Source of the DNA: Diphasiastrum complanatum
Lineage: Eukaryota > Streptophyta > Lycopodiopsida > Lycopodiales > Lycopodiaceae
Assembly: GCA_029204225.1 (NCBI GenBank)
Contig: CM055094.1
Coordinates: forward strand, 20,073,489-20,137,488
DNA length: 64,000 bases
Direction: 5' to 3'
A program made the translations under genes and the position numbers. The notes under the pieces are model-generated. The model made no database searches, was not told where the DNA came from, and worked only from the letters and a program-made list of their open reading frames with translations. Shown one piece after another: positions 8,501-19,321 of the stretch. Position 1 is the first letter of the stretch; every line of letters starts with the position of its first letter.

Positions 8501-9690
8501 TGACCATTCTCTAGGTGACTTGAATAAGCCCGCCCTCCATTCATTTCAAAGTCAAGAATAATCCATGCCCCTTTCACACTCATAGCCATCTATACTAGAC
8601 ACCCACCCCCCCTACAACAATCAAATTTTACTTGTCCAAGAATAGGAGAAAGATAAGCATGAGAAAAAGTCACAATTGTATCACATTTTAGTTGCCCAAG
8701 ACAAAGGTAGTGCATGAAAAATTAAGGCAACAGGAAAGGCACATTCACAGGTTTGTTTGAAGGGAGCTTTTCATATCGCATAAGCACGAAGAGATGTGAC
8801 GAAATAAAAGGTGAAAGTAGATTAATATTGATGTGTGTTTGCGTGAATATTTTCTGGATCCAAACATCTAGTGTGTGGCTGTTAGGCTAGAGATAGCATG
8901 ATATATTAATCTCAACATCCATTGGAGCGAGCTTCCGATCCACTTGAACACAAAACTTACAAGACTATTTGCTTCTTGATGTAAATGTGAATCCAACTTA
9001 TCAACCATTACAGAAAATTTGAGCACAAAAGGGGCCTTTCAGAAACATACCTTTTATTTTTTTTCTCAAAAGTTTCTTCCACATGGTCCAATCAAAACAC
9101 TCAAATTTGAAATCTACGTAACGTAGCTCCTTCAAATTGATTTTCTTTTCTTTTTAAAAGAACTGTAATTTCGCGTCAGGGCAGCCCGTAAATAAGCCAT
9201 TTTATTTGCAGTATAGTATGCAACTTAGCAAAAAAATAGTGTAACTTTTGAATGGCAACTCGGATAGAGACGATTACGGTGCCATTAGAAAGCCCTCGAA
9301 GCTTTTTCAACGACACCCAACATGAACCAGTTCCGAGCTACGATGAAGAAGTTATGGCCATTAAGGGAGTAGCATTATGGTGCATTTAAGAGTAAAAGAT
9401 CAAGCAAATACTTATAAAGCTGGTATATGGCAAGTTAGACACAATGATAAATTCATGAGAATAAGTTAGTGAAGCTCAAAAAGTCATTTAGAGTGAGTTC
9501 TTGCCGAGTCCCAGTTTGTTACCTTGCTATTTGTGAACTTGCCCCAAGATAAGGTGAAAAAAAACTTTTAATATTACGAATGACAACCACGAAGCTATCA
9601 TAGTTTCAATCAACATCGATATAATTAAACAACAAAAATCATCACATACATGGGAACATTACAAAAAATCTTCTTCACGCATGGAAATGA
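8501..9690. other. Shared non-coding flank, copy 1
   Basis: AT-rich, no credible ORF. Near-identical to 25380-26720 and, reversed, to part of 55850-56580. Contains gtgtgtggctgttaggctag (also at 25801, 29697 and 35217) and a 3' part near 9370-9620 (cttgccccaagataaggtga) that recurs at nearly every element boundary. I see no terminal inverted repeat or target duplication. Confidence 0.6.
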
Positions 9691-10095
9691 AATTTAGAAG
9701 CTTTGAAAAGCTATAACTTCAAAGGATCGATTTTCCATCTTTCAGTGGCAATCTATCATTCGCTACGACAGTGCTTGATTACTCCTTCGCATCCTTGGAC
9801 ACCATCTACATACATCCACCACGGATCCAGAGGTGAAAAAAACATCTACATAAGGTGAAAAAAACCTTTTAATATTACGAATGACAACCACGAAGCTATC
9901 ATAGTTTCAATCAACATCGATATAATTAAACAACAAAAATCATCACATACATGGGAACATTACAAAAAGTCACAATATCATGCTTTACTGCCATGCTGCC
10001 ATGCATGCTTTTTAGGAAATGAAAACAAACTCTGATGGGAGAAGATTTGATGCTGGCACTTCCTTCTTCAGGCATAGAAATGAAATTCAGAAGCC
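9691..10095. repeat. Local duplication of the element boundary
   Basis: The stretch 9551-9666 (aacttttaatattacgaatg…gggaacattacaaaaa) is repeated at 9858-9978. Between them lies a truncated leader (ttcaaaggatcgattttcca to ggatccagag, 9718-9831). An unequal or nested duplication within the boundary region is the simplest reading. Confidence 0.55.
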
Positions 10096-10287
10096 TTGAA
10101 AAGCTATAACTTCAAAGGATCGATTCTCCATCTTTTAGTGGCGATCTATCATTCACTACGACAGTGCTTGATTACTCCTTCGCATCCTTGGACACCATCT
10201 ACATACATCCACCATGGATCTGTAGCGCCATCATCATCCATTATCAAAAACCCTAAGCTGCCGAGATCTGCTACATTACACAAAAAG
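10096..10287 (+). other. Element leader, truncated at the H3 junction
   Basis: The plus-strand leader runs to 'ctacattacacaaaaa' and then meets the inverted H3-like fragment at about 10287. On the minus strand this creates a fused frame in which H3 residues 1-43 are followed by the antisense leader peptide ending YVDGVQGCEGVIKHCRSE. Confidence 0.55.
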
Positions 10288-10415
10288 GCCCTGATGTCCC
10301 TCAACCATGGACGGCGAGGTCTTCCATGTCTTTGCAGACGTATGGGTTCAGATTTCTGGGGACGGGACAGTTGAAGAAAATGGGTAAGCCTAGCAGTTTG
10401 CTTCATCCGAGCCAT
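10288..10415 (-). pseudogene. Histone H3-like N-terminal fragment
   Basis: From ATG 10413-10415 the minus strand encodes MARMKQTARLTHFLQLSRPQ and continues to LRDIRA (residue 43 of the complete copy at 54074), then switches to unrelated sequence. It keeps the H3 start ARxKQTAR but has Leu at the K9 position, and it lacks the histone fold. The 5' leader with the 85-bp repeats and a G-box array lies upstream (10416-11100 -). The TATATAAG segment present in the other copies is missing here. Confidence 0.75.
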
Positions 10416-10735
10416 TGAGGCCGGATATCTATACCATACGAGGACAGAGATACAGCAGAAGAGAGAGCTAAATTATATCGCGTTATGGCAACACTGAGAA
10501 CTCTAAGGGTGATATCGCTACAACGTGAGAGAGTGGCAAAGACAGGCGGGGAGAGGTAGGGACTTGCATGATGGCGATACTGGGAAAGTCAGGCTAATTT
10601 CCCTACGATGTGAGAGGGTGTAAGGAATAGGCCTGAGGACGAGGTCGCTCGCATGATGGAGATATCACGAATGCAGGTCGTATGGAAGCAATCAAACATG
10701 ATAGCAAATTATGAGAAAACCTATACAATCCCTGT
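10416..10735 (-). other. 5' leader of the H3-like fragment
   Basis: Matches 53758-54073 in reverse. Contains the same GATATC-centred repeats with a period near 85 bp (gatatcgc at about 10511, gcgatac at about 10573, gatatcac at about 10663). At 10736 it passes directly into the G-box array; about 35 bp carrying TATATAAG are absent compared with 53730-53760. Confidence 0.6.
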
Positions 10736-11100
10736 CACGTGTGAATCCTAGCGACATGTGGCCCAGTCAATAGCTGACATGTGGAACCACACGTTTGTAT
10801 ACGCATGTGTGAAACTGCACGTCTGGATCAACACGTGTGGGATCCCATGTGGGGACATGTGGCCGAATGGACCAGCGACATGTGTTCTTGCACATCGGCT
10901 CGCACGTGTGGTCACGTGGCCCAATCAGTAACTGACGTGTGGGACCACACTTCTGTATCCGCACGTGTGAAACTTGCACATGTTGCCATGTGGTCAAATG
11001 GTTTGGTGACGTGTGTTCTGGCACGTGTTAGCTCGCACGTGTGGGCACGTGGCCGAATGGCAGATTGACGTGTATGGTAGCACGTGTGGACGGTTGTATT
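10736..11100 (-). promoter_or_regulatory. G-box (CACGTG) array, copy 2
   Basis: Same array as 2735-3100, inverted. Rich in CACGTG/ACACGTGT at 20-40 bp spacing. It lies between part D (11189-11429) and the H3 leader. The downstream core promoter is deleted. Confidence 0.65.
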
Positions 11101-11188
11101 ACGCGCCATAGATCTGATCCGCTGTTGGATCGACGAGTGTACGACTTGGGTTTTATTGGTTTTAGCTATATAAATGTTGTTTGATCAA

Positions 11189-11429
11189 TTAAAACATTTC
11201 GCTAAGTTTTGGATTATCACTCCCTGTAGCTCTTGGTGTGTGAACCAAATGCCATTCCACCTTAAAATCACCTATTCTAGGAACATTGAGTGGTGTGTCG
11301 CTCATATGATTCTTAATTATCTCTGGATATTCTGTTTTACTAAAAATCCAAAATAAAATTTCTTGATCTTCTTTAAAACCTGTTTGAAACACAAAATCAT
11401 GAACTATTTTAAGAGAATTGAACTCAGAC
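11189..11429 (-). pseudogene. Part D exon, inverted copy (open)
   Basis: Begins after the intron acceptor TTATAG at about 11430 (SEFNSLKIVHDFVFQTGFK) and is open to LSEMF-stop at 11189-11191. Conserved RIGDFKVEWHLVHTPRATGS. One of the two D copies with an intact 5' end (the other is 19046-19286). The frame after the acceptor does not continue that of the upstream exon (…LAAFQ), so either the splice site or the frame is altered in all copies. Confidence 0.5.
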
Positions 11430-11520
11430 CTATAATGACAAAACAATATTAGCTTAAAACACAAAACCATTAATTCTCGAAATGAATTAGTTGCTAGTAC
11501 TCAATAGAATAGATTCAAAC
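11430..11520 (-). other. Intron 2 of the element gene (91 nt)
   Basis: Minus-strand CCAG|GTTTGAATC…GTCATTATAG|GTC. The same 91-nt interval is at 18955-19045 (+). Consensus donor and acceptor. Frame continuity across it is not clean, so the call is weaker than for intron 1. Confidence 0.5.
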
Positions 11521-12188
11521 CTGGAAAGCTGCCAACCACCAAATATTATTTTTGGATTGCACAATGAAATTAAGACTCTCCGAGTTTATCATATTGCTTA
11601 ATGTTCCATTCCTAAGTGTAACACTAACTCTTTCCAGCTTTTGTCCCTTTATTACTTCTGATTCATCTAACTTGGAGAACTAATATCAATTTTTCAACAA
11701 TTTTGTTTGTGATTCCATAAAACTTTACAATAAATCTCTATAAATGATTCAGATCTACAAACATATTGTTGGTAGAATCAAATGACAAAGTGCCATGTTT
11801 TGAGTTATAAATTTCATTGATATGGTAAGGAATACCAATGATGTTTTGCAAGCCCCTGTTTTACACCTCCCTCTCTAATTTGATTTGAAAGGGCCGGGTA
11901 ATAGAAAATTGTTTTATATGTACTTGTCCAAATGCCTCTTTGATAATTTTAAACATTGTGTCATATGCATCCCTGCTAATACCAGAATAATCACATGCTC
12001 CTTGTATCAATTTTCGATCAATGATCTTGCCGACTTCACCCATAAGGGCCTCTGCAATCTCGGGCTCGATTCGAGAATATCGTTGATTTCCAAGTAGACT
12101 CGTCGTTGACTTGGCCGTAAGTACTGCACTCAAAGACTTTCCAATCATGTCCTTGTCTTTCGGATGTTCATTGGTGACTAAAGCTGCT
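11521..12188 (-). pseudogene. Part C and following exon, inverted copy
   Basis: C starts after intron 1 at 12188 and is open through IKLEREV to a stop at about 11861-11863 (a TAA or TGA near 11865 instead of the open frame at 6430). Homology continues to about 11695 and then into the LERVSV…ENKIWWLAAFQ exon (11521-11650). Function unknown. Confidence 0.5.
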
Positions 12189-12284
12189 CTGCAAAATAAA
12201 AATAAGATTTAGAAAAAAACAATTCACAACCATTGATGTGCTAGATGAAAGAAAACACATGAATAGTTTAAAACATAATCCTAC
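12189..12284 (-). other. Intron 1, inverted copy
   Basis: 96 nt, GTAGGATTATG…TTTTGCAG on the minus strand, same boundaries as 6732-6827. Confidence 0.65.
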
Positions 12285-12894
12285 ATGAAAGCATATATTC
12301 CTTTTTTGCGTTGACCCCCACTTGTTGAGAGCTCGTCAATACTTTTTAAAATAACCCTTTTTCGCTTATTGTTCAGTATTTTCTTCCGTAGTGTGTTTAC
12401 TTCTACATTTATTTGACAATATGAGGTACACAATGTTTGTACAATTAGTTTCATATTGTCAGTTTCTTGGTTGAGGTTTAATATAATATCTTCCAAACAA
12501 GAATTATCTATCTTCAAAATTTCATTTTCTTCTTTTGTTTGCAAAAAAAAGTTTCTTTTTCTCGGTAGTCAGTAAGCAAACCATTCAACATATTTTCCAA
12601 ACAGTGGATTTTTTTCATTGAATAACTAATGCCATAACTTTTCAATCTTTCACAATAACCCGATAGACTATTGTGTCCTTCACACAAAAACAGTAAGAGT
12701 TGTGTGACCGATCTAAAATTTGGATGTTGCTTTGATCTTGGATCGATTGGATACAAACATCCATCAACCCATAGATCACAATGTTTCCTGTCTTTCGTCC
12801 TTTGGTGAGCTGGTAAGGTGGATCCTTTCAGATTTTTTCTCGACAGTAGAGCATATTCTGTGGGAAGATCAATATGGAGATGATATTTAGACAT
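12285..12894 (-). pseudogene. Parts B and B2, inverted copy
   Basis: Part B, 126 codons, 12894 to 12514 (MSKYHLHIDLPTEYALLSRK…), intact. Part B2, 12544 to 12285, overlapping by 31 bp in another frame, also intact. As in the other copies the switch lies at T8 (ACTTTTTTTTGC). Both ORFs are open in this copy and in 6828-7437, so the arrangement is not recent decay. Confidence 0.55.
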
Positions 12895-13382
12895 CTTAAT
12901 AATTGATAGATTAATCTAGTAGAAAACCCACTTATTATATATCTTGTAAGCTATTAAAGCTCGTCTTAATTATAAAAAAGTAATAATTGTAAAAGTTTGA
13001 AATGTCCTTGGCCCTCTTTTTGATCCATCACACTCCAGGTTTCTTGCTTTATATGCAAAATCAAAGCTTTGCAGTTATGAGCAAAATAAGCAAAATATTT
13101 TTTCAATAGATGTGTGTTGAAACTGCAAATTTTTTAATTGCAAAAGTTTGAGATAACCTTGCCGCTCCATTTGATCCAACACACTCCATATTTTCTGAAT
13201 TTCAAAAATTTAGATTCACGTTGGCGCTCATTGTGATCCAAAATATTCAAAGTTTCTTGCCATGATTTGCAGATCGATAAGACTGTTTTTCTTTGATGTG
13301 AACGCTTTAGTAGATGGAAAGAAAACTTTGATGTGCAATACGATTTGCATTTACATGAGAAGTCATGTTAGTTAATGGTAGA
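12895..13382 (-). other. A-B interval, inverted copy
   Basis: Full-length version of the block, with all three degenerate WSVxDxxERQG-coding phrases (near 13250, 13190 and 13030). No ORF of note. Confidence 0.4.
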
Positions 13383-14009
13383 AAATAGAATCTTGAAGTA
13401 TGGACCCCACGCGTTACGACTACCCAACTTCTAGTTAACTACATACGTTACTAGTGAGGTCAAGTCATCGGAGTTGTGCCGGCAGACCAAAAACTCGGTC
13501 GGAGTTTTAAAATTCGACGATTTTCTCTCTCTTACATGGCATTTCTTAGACAGCCCTTTTGGGCCATGGAACTCCTCGAATGTAAACTCCATATCATTTG
13601 AGTCTGTTTCATCTGATGAAGCATGACGCTTCGCTTGTATCGGTCCTTCGTCTGTGACATAGAGTACATGGGTGTCTTTCTCGATGTAAGCTTCACTAGG
13701 TCGACCGTTTGGTGCTTTGCAGTTGGCCCTTGTGGAGAGAAGGAACTCTTTCTCTCTTGAGAAGCCGCTTGCGTGGAATCTGTTGCAATAGGCCTGGAAG
13801 TAGAGTTGGTATTCTTGGCCGGTTCTGAGGGAGTCTCCCAAGCTTTTATCTGCTAGCATCAAGTGGTCTCAAAATCGAGGTCAGTGGCTCAACTGTTGCA
13901 AAGTGACATCTATCAGAAGATAGCCCAATAACTGGAGGTTTGCTTGTTCTTGATATAGTCATGGAGGCAGTTGGAAGCAAACTGGGCCGAGTCATAAAGG
14001 TTCTACTGG
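13383..14009 (-). pseudogene. Part A C-terminal half, inverted copy
   Basis: Open from 13862 (MMLADKSLGDSLRTGQEYQL) to 13431, including IQAKRHASSDETDSNDMEFT and FHGPKGLSKKCHV. It is 5'-truncated at 14009 (gtcataaaggttct), where a plus-strand gypsy integrase fragment begins. The 1-nt frameshift near 13940 (aactggaggtttgc) is shared with most copies. Confidence 0.55.
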
Positions 14010-14215
14010 TTTGTTAATGCCCTTGGAAATTCCCAAAAGAAAGTGGGAAAGCATTTCCATGGACTTTGTGGTTGGGCTACCTCGGACGGGGAAGCAAAAT
14101 GATGCCATTTGGGTAATAGTTGACAGGTTAACTAAAATGGCACAGTTCAACCAACCAAGCAAACTGTCAAAGCTTCTGAACTTGCTCAACTTTTTGTTGA
14201 AAAGTTGTTCAAGTT
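14010..14215 (+). pseudogene. Ty3-gypsy integrase fragment
   Basis: Translates as [20 protein letters not shown] followed by [20 protein letters not shown], the typical N-terminal part of the gypsy integrase core (first catalytic Asp in MDFV). A 1-2 nt slip after 14140 breaks the frame (the [20 protein letters not shown]-type continuation is readable in another frame). At about 14216 it is fused to a protease fragment (YDWFFDKSD), so everything between is deleted. Confidence 0.75.
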
Positions 14216-14520
14216 GATATGACTGGTTTTTTGATAAATCAGATTCGTTGAAAATAGATATTAAAAACCATACTATTGTATTTAAAGATAAGTTTGACCA
14301 GATAGTCTCTATTTATGGGGAGACTAATGTACTCCCATCACCGATGGTTTCCTCGGCGGAAGTTATGGAAAAACTACATAATTCTAAGTATGAGCTTTTT
14401 CATCTTGTTTTGAAATGTCGTATGCATTGTGATGTGAATGTGTTAACATGCTTTAACACCAAAAATTAGCATCAAGAACAGCTTTTAATGCAAGATTTAA
14501 AACAAGAGTTCAATGATGTT
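14216..14520 (+). pseudogene. Ty3-gypsy protease 3' fragment
   Basis: Encodes DWFFDKSDSLKIDIKNHTIV and onward to a TAG at 14467-14469. This matches the end of the protease-like ORF at 48436-48783, where VILGYDWLFDKSDSL is complete. The same sequence recurs at 31093-31330. It lacks the catalytic DSG/DTG region. Confidence 0.6.
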
Positions 14521-15769
14521 TTTCCTAAATAGCTAAGATTTTCTGAGGTACATACTTCTAATTATATTGCAGTTCGTTGTTAGAACATAATCAAATTTTT
14601 CTGAAATGAAATCTTTGAAATGTTTTAGAAAAGAGCAAGAACATAAAAATAGATTTTCAATTTCAAAATTGCAAAAAACATCAAACAGAAAGTACCATTC
14701 ACTTTTGATGTTAGGTAAGTATGACCAAGCAAACACAATATTATGGAAGGACTTGTGTATATAAGGCCAAAGATTGTAATAAAATACGAGTGTAAAAGTG
14801 TCTCACATGAATGGTCTCAAACATTCTATTACAGTAGCGTAAATGTAAAAATATCTTTGCCTTGTCCTTGCGCGTGCTGAGCTGTAGTCGATCCACCGTA
14901 TTCCCAGTGAGAGTTCTTCTATGCAGATCCTCGTCATCCTGCGAGCTAGTTAATACCTGTAAAAGTTCAGTCTTTTAGCCAGTAAGTCTTTTTCTGCACC
15001 ACTGCCTTGTCCTTCCTTTCCTTTATATCATGTATACTTCTTTCTTTTTCCCATATTTTGTCTAGAAACCACCGAACTAGGGTTGTTTAGGTTGAAAAAA
15101 CCAGGCCTTTCATTTGAGTTTTGGAAGAATTTATCTTGGACAGTGAAAAAACGTGGTCTTTTGAGGAGGCGTTCAATCTCTCTGATGTTTTCAGCATCTC
15201 CTAAGTTGGCAAGGAGTTTAGCAGAAGGGTTTGCAGCAAATCAATCATGTGCTGGCGTAAAAAGAGAAAACTATGTGTGACTTGACAACATCTCTAGCGA
15301 GCTTGCGTAGCCAAAGAAAAAAACCATTCATCTAATTTTGGAAGGATGCCCCAGGGAAGAATTTACTAAGATTGTTCATCATGAAACACGATGATCCCAA
15401 AAAAAAGAAATGATATGGAGACCCATTTTTTTTTAGTTTTATAAAAAAAATACCCATATTTAAAATGCTTCAATCAAAGATATTGTAATGCTAAAAAAAA
15501 TGCTGTATTTTGCAAGAAATATAATCAAGCTACTAAAATTTTGTTAATAGATTTTTATTAATAGTTGCACATTAGCTTATATGAAATAATAATACTATTC
15601 AGAATAAAATCATTGGACACAACCATTATAATAACTAAAAAAAAACTTTTTGCTTATTAAAACAAAAGTTTTTAATTTTTTTTTATAAAATTTAAAAGTG
15701 TTTTTAATTACAATTCTTGTATCAAGAAAAATATTTTTTAAATTATGACCTAACCTGAACCAAAAGGAA
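14521..15769 (+). mobile_element. Gypsy relic 3' region, possible LTR
   Basis: Shared with 31365-32620 and 48835-50030. Includes a TATA-like gtatataagg near 14756, then conserved sequence to about 14960 that looks like LTR promoter and R/U5 sequence, then a 65-codon ORF (15083-15280), then very AT-rich sequence. No second LTR, primer site or target duplication is visible, so LTR borders are not called. Confidence 0.4.
15083..15280 (+). CDS. Conserved 65-residue ORF of the gypsy relic
   Basis: Begins MFRLKKPGLSFEFWKNLSWT and contains RGLLRRRSISLMFSASPKLA. Copies at 31925-32116 and 49368-49556 are open and nearly identical. Basic, no membrane segment. No family recognised. It may only be a recently copied non-coding stretch. 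Confidence 0.2.
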   Translation: MFRLKKPGLSFEFWKNLSWTVKKRGLLRRRSISLMFSASPKLARSLAEGFAANQSCAGVKRENYV

Positions 15770-15824
15770 TCATATGCACATAAATATGCCTCTTCAAATC
15801 ATTCCTACAAGATCAGTTGAATCA

Positions 15825-17322
15825 TCATTTCCACATCCTATCAGAGCAACATTGCTCCAAAGTTTTCCACAAATTTCTAGTCTCCATACATTGCCGAGCA
15901 ATACTCTACATACACTGCTCAGAGAGCCTAGCCTCCATGCTCTGCAATCACTGTGGACCGAGTCGAGCGTCCATACTCTGCATTCACTGTGGACTGAGCT
16001 GAGCGTCCATACTCTGCATACAAAGTTGACTGAACCGAGTCCATCCAAAGACGACCGATCCGAAGCCCTCTACAGTCGACCGAGCCGAGACTCCACTTGT
16101 CTGTTACTAGAGCCGAACCTTCAATAGAGTCATCAGCCGAGTCCAGAACCTGTCTGTCACAATACCTTCCAGTTTTGATGACCCAACTCAAGACATAATT
16201 GACATCACCATGGAAAGCCTCGATATCTCTGAGATGAACACTTGGTACCAGGAGGCACACTAGTTTCTGAGCCACATAGAGTTCCAACTTCCTCTTTTGA
16301 ACAGTGGCTACCAGAGCCCGTTTCGATTGCATATTGCTTATAACCACACCATCAGATTTTTCAATTCATGTTACCTCCTAACCAAAATTTTGTTTATATT
16401 ATCCCTATTTCTGGAGCTGACCTCAATACATTTGGCTTCCCTATGGGACCAAACACAGTCAATAGGACCCTCAAACAGATTGAGTCCACAACATACTTCA
16501 AATACATAGACCCCTCAGTGGACAAATGGGAAAAAAAGATGGTTACCTTATCGAGGTCATAAATGATAAGCCCTTAGCTGCTCCGTGCGCCTATCTAACA
16601 AAATATACATAGGGCTATAGGTCCAAGATCACGCGTATTCCCATGAAACTATTCCACATGATGGCTGATTCTAAACTACACGATCAGAACCTTTGTGACT
16701 GGGCCCAGTTTGCTTCCAACTGCCTCCATGACTATATCAAGAATAAGCAAACCTCCAGTTATTGGGCTATCTTCTGATAGATGTCACTTTGCAGCAGTTG
16801 AACCACCGACCTCGATTTTGAGACCACTTGATGCTAGCAGATAAAAGCTTGGGAGACTCCCTCAGAACCAGCCAAAAATACCAACTCTACTTCCAGGCCT
16901 ATTGCAACAGATTCCACACAAGCGGCTTCTCAAAAGAGAAAGAGTTCTTTCTCTCCACAAGGGCCAACTGCAAAGCACCAAACGGTCGACCTAGTGAAGC
17001 TTACATCGAGAAAGACACCCATGTACTCTATGTCACAGACGACGGATCGATACAAGTGAAGTGTCATGCCTCATCAGATGAAACAGACTCAAATGATATG
17101 GAGTTTACATTCGAGGAGTTCCATGGCCCAAAAGGGCTGTCTAAGAAATGCCATGTAAGCGAGAGAAAATCGTCGAATTTTAAAACTCCAACCGAGTTTT
17201 TGGTCTGCCCGCACAACTCCGATGACTTGACCTCACTAGTAATGTATGTAGTTAACTGGAAGTTGGGTATCCGCAACGCGTGGGGTCCATACTTCAAGAT
17301 TCTATTTTCTACCATGAACTAA
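15825..17322 (+). pseudogene. Part A with leader, copy 4
   Basis: Leader from 15825, ATG of MESLDISEMNTW at 16210, MLPPNQNFVYIIPISGADLN at 16368, C-terminal ORF 16828-17322 (164 codons, the longest C-terminal stretch, ending …RNAWGPYFKILFSTMN). Lesions: TAG at about 16609-16611 in the KYT-Q position, poly-A indel near 16530, and the shared 1-nt loss near 16760. It leads into an A-B interval and complete B. Confidence 0.55.
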
Positions 17323-17726
17323 CATGACTTCTCATGGAAATGCAAATCGTATTGCACATCAAAGTTTGCAAATCATGGCAAGAAACTTTGAATATTTTGG
17401 ATCACAATGAGCGCCAACGTGAATCTAAATTTTTGAAATTCAGAAAATATGGAGTGCGTTGGATGAAATAGCGCGACAAGGTTATCTCAAACTTTTGCAA
17501 TTCAAAAATTTGCAATTTCAACACACATCTATTGAACAAATATTTTGCTTACTTTGCTCATAACTGCAAAGCTTTGATTTTGCATATAAGGCAAGAAACA
17601 TGGAGTGTGATGGACCAAAAAGAGCGCCAAGGTCATTTCAAACTTTTAGAATTAAGACGAGTTTTAATACCTTACAAGATATATAACAAGTGGGTTTTCT
17701 ACTAGATTAATCTATCAATTATTAAG
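17323..17726 (+). other. A-B interval, copy 4
   Basis: Same block as 1863-2337, with about 55 bp missing near 17370. No ORF of note. Confidence 0.35.
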
Positions 17727-18336
17727 ATGTCTAAATATCATCTCCATATTGATCTTCCCACAGAATATGCTCCACTGTCGAGAAAAAATCTGAAAGGATC
17801 CACCTTACCAGCTCACCTAAGGACGAAAGACAGGAAACATTGTGATCTATGGGTTGATGGATGTTTGTATCCAATCGATCCAAGCTCAATGCAACATCCA
17901 AATTTTAGATCGGTCACACAACTTATACTGTTTTTGTGTGAAGGACACAATAGTCTATTGGGTTATTGTGAAAGATTGAAAAGTTATGGCATTAGTTATT
18001 CAATGAAAAAAAATCCACTGTTTGGAAAATTGTTGAATGGTTTGCTTACTGACTACCGAGAAAAAGAAACTTTTTTTTGCAAACAAATGAAGAAAATGAA
18101 ATCTTGAAGATAGATAATTCTCGTTTGCAAGATATTATATTAAACCTCAACCAAAAAACTGACAATATGAAACTAATTGTACAAACATTGTGTACCTCAT
18201 ATTGTCAAATAAATGTAGAAGTAAACACATTACGGAAGAAAATACTGAACAATAAGCGAAAGAGAGTTATTTAAGAAAGTATTGACGAGCTCTCAACAAG
18301 TGGGGGTCAACGGAAAAAAAGATTATATGCTTTCAA
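17727..18336 (+). pseudogene. Parts B and B2, copy 4
   Basis: Part B is open for 126 codons (17727-18107). Part B2 starts in another frame near 18077 and is stopped at 18272-18274 by a 1-nt loss (gttatttaag versus gttattttaa elsewhere). The remaining B2 sequence continues to the intron donor at 18337. So this copy carries one private lesion on top of the shared B/B2 frame switch. Confidence 0.55.
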
Positions 18337-18432
18337 GTAGGATTATGTTTTAAACTATTCATGTGTTTTGTTTCATCTAGCACATCAATGGTCGTGAATT
18401 GTTTTTTTCTAAATCTTATTTTTATTTTGCAG
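18337..18432 (+). other. Intron 1, copy 4
   Basis: 96 nt, GTAGGATTATG…TTTATTTTGCAG, same boundaries as in the three other copies. Confidence 0.65.
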
Positions 18433-18954
18433 AGCAGCTTTAGTCACCGAAAATTGACCGAAAATTGATACAAGGAGCATGTGATTATTCTGGTATTAGC
18501 AGGGATACATATGACACAATGTTTAAAATTATCAAAGAGGCATTTGGACAAGTACATATAAAACAATTTTCTATTCCCCGGCCCTTTCAAATCAAATTAG
18601 AGAGGGATGTGTTAAATAGGGGTTTGCAAAACATCATTGGTATTCCTTACCATATCAATGAAATTTATAACTCAAAACATGGCACTTTGTTATATGATTC
18701 TACCAACAATATGTTTGTAGATTTGAATCATTTATAGAGATTTATTGTAAAGTTTTATGGAATCACAAACGAAATTGTTGAAAAATTGATATTAGTTCTC
18801 CAAGTTAGATGAATCAGAAGTAATAAAGGGACAAAAGCTGGAAAGGGTTAGTGTTACACTTATGAATGGAACATTAAGCAATACGATAAACTCGGAGAGT
18901 CTTAATTTCAGTGTGCAGTCCGAAAATAAAATTTGGTGGTTGGCAGCTTTCCAG
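18433..18954 (+). pseudogene. Part C (deleted) and next exon, copy 4
   Basis: After AGCAGCTTTAGTCACCGAAAA about 145 bp are missing, so MIGKSLSAV…RYSRIEPEI are lost. C resumes at LIQGACDYSGISRDTYDTMF (18468) and runs to a TAG at 18735-18737 (Tyr codon tat changed to tag). The short exon …ENKIWWLAAFQ ends at 18954. Confidence 0.5.
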
Positions 18955-19045
18955 GTTTAAATCTATTCTATTGAGTATTAGCAACTAATTCATTTCGAGA
19001 ATTAATGGTTTTGTGTTTTAAGTTAATATTGTTTTGTTATTACAG
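18955..19045 (+). other. Intron 2, copy 4
   Basis: 91 nt, CCAG|GTTTAAATC…GTTATTACAG|GTC. Same length as 11430-11520. Confidence 0.5.
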
Positions 19046-19286
19046 GTCTGTGTTCAATTCTCTTAAAATAGTTCATGATTTTGTGTTTCAAACAGGTTTT
19101 AAAAAAAATCATGAAAATCTATTTTGGATTTTTAGTAAAAGAGAATATCCAGAGATAATTAAGAATCATATGAGCGACACACCACTCAATGTTCCTAGAA
19201 TAGTTGATTTTAAGGTGGAATGGTATTTGGTTCACACACCAAGAGCTACAGGGAGTGAAAATCCAAAACTTAGCGAAATGTTTTAA
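19046..19286 (+). pseudogene. Part D, copy 4
   Basis: Open from SVFNSLKIVHDFVFQTGFKK to LSEMF-TAA (19284-19286). After it the sequence runs 35 bp (taaaaccaataaaaccca) and then joins the C-terminal half of the H3-like gene with no G-box array between them. Confidence 0.5.
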
Positions 19287-19321
19287 TTGATCAAACAACA
19301 TTTATATAGCTAAAACCAATA

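Noticed and set aside
15770-19321. Helitron or MULE as the carrier of the A-D block
   Set aside because: No Rep/helicase or mutator transposase motifs, no long terminal inverted repeats, and no clear TC…CTRR ends seen; left unclassified.
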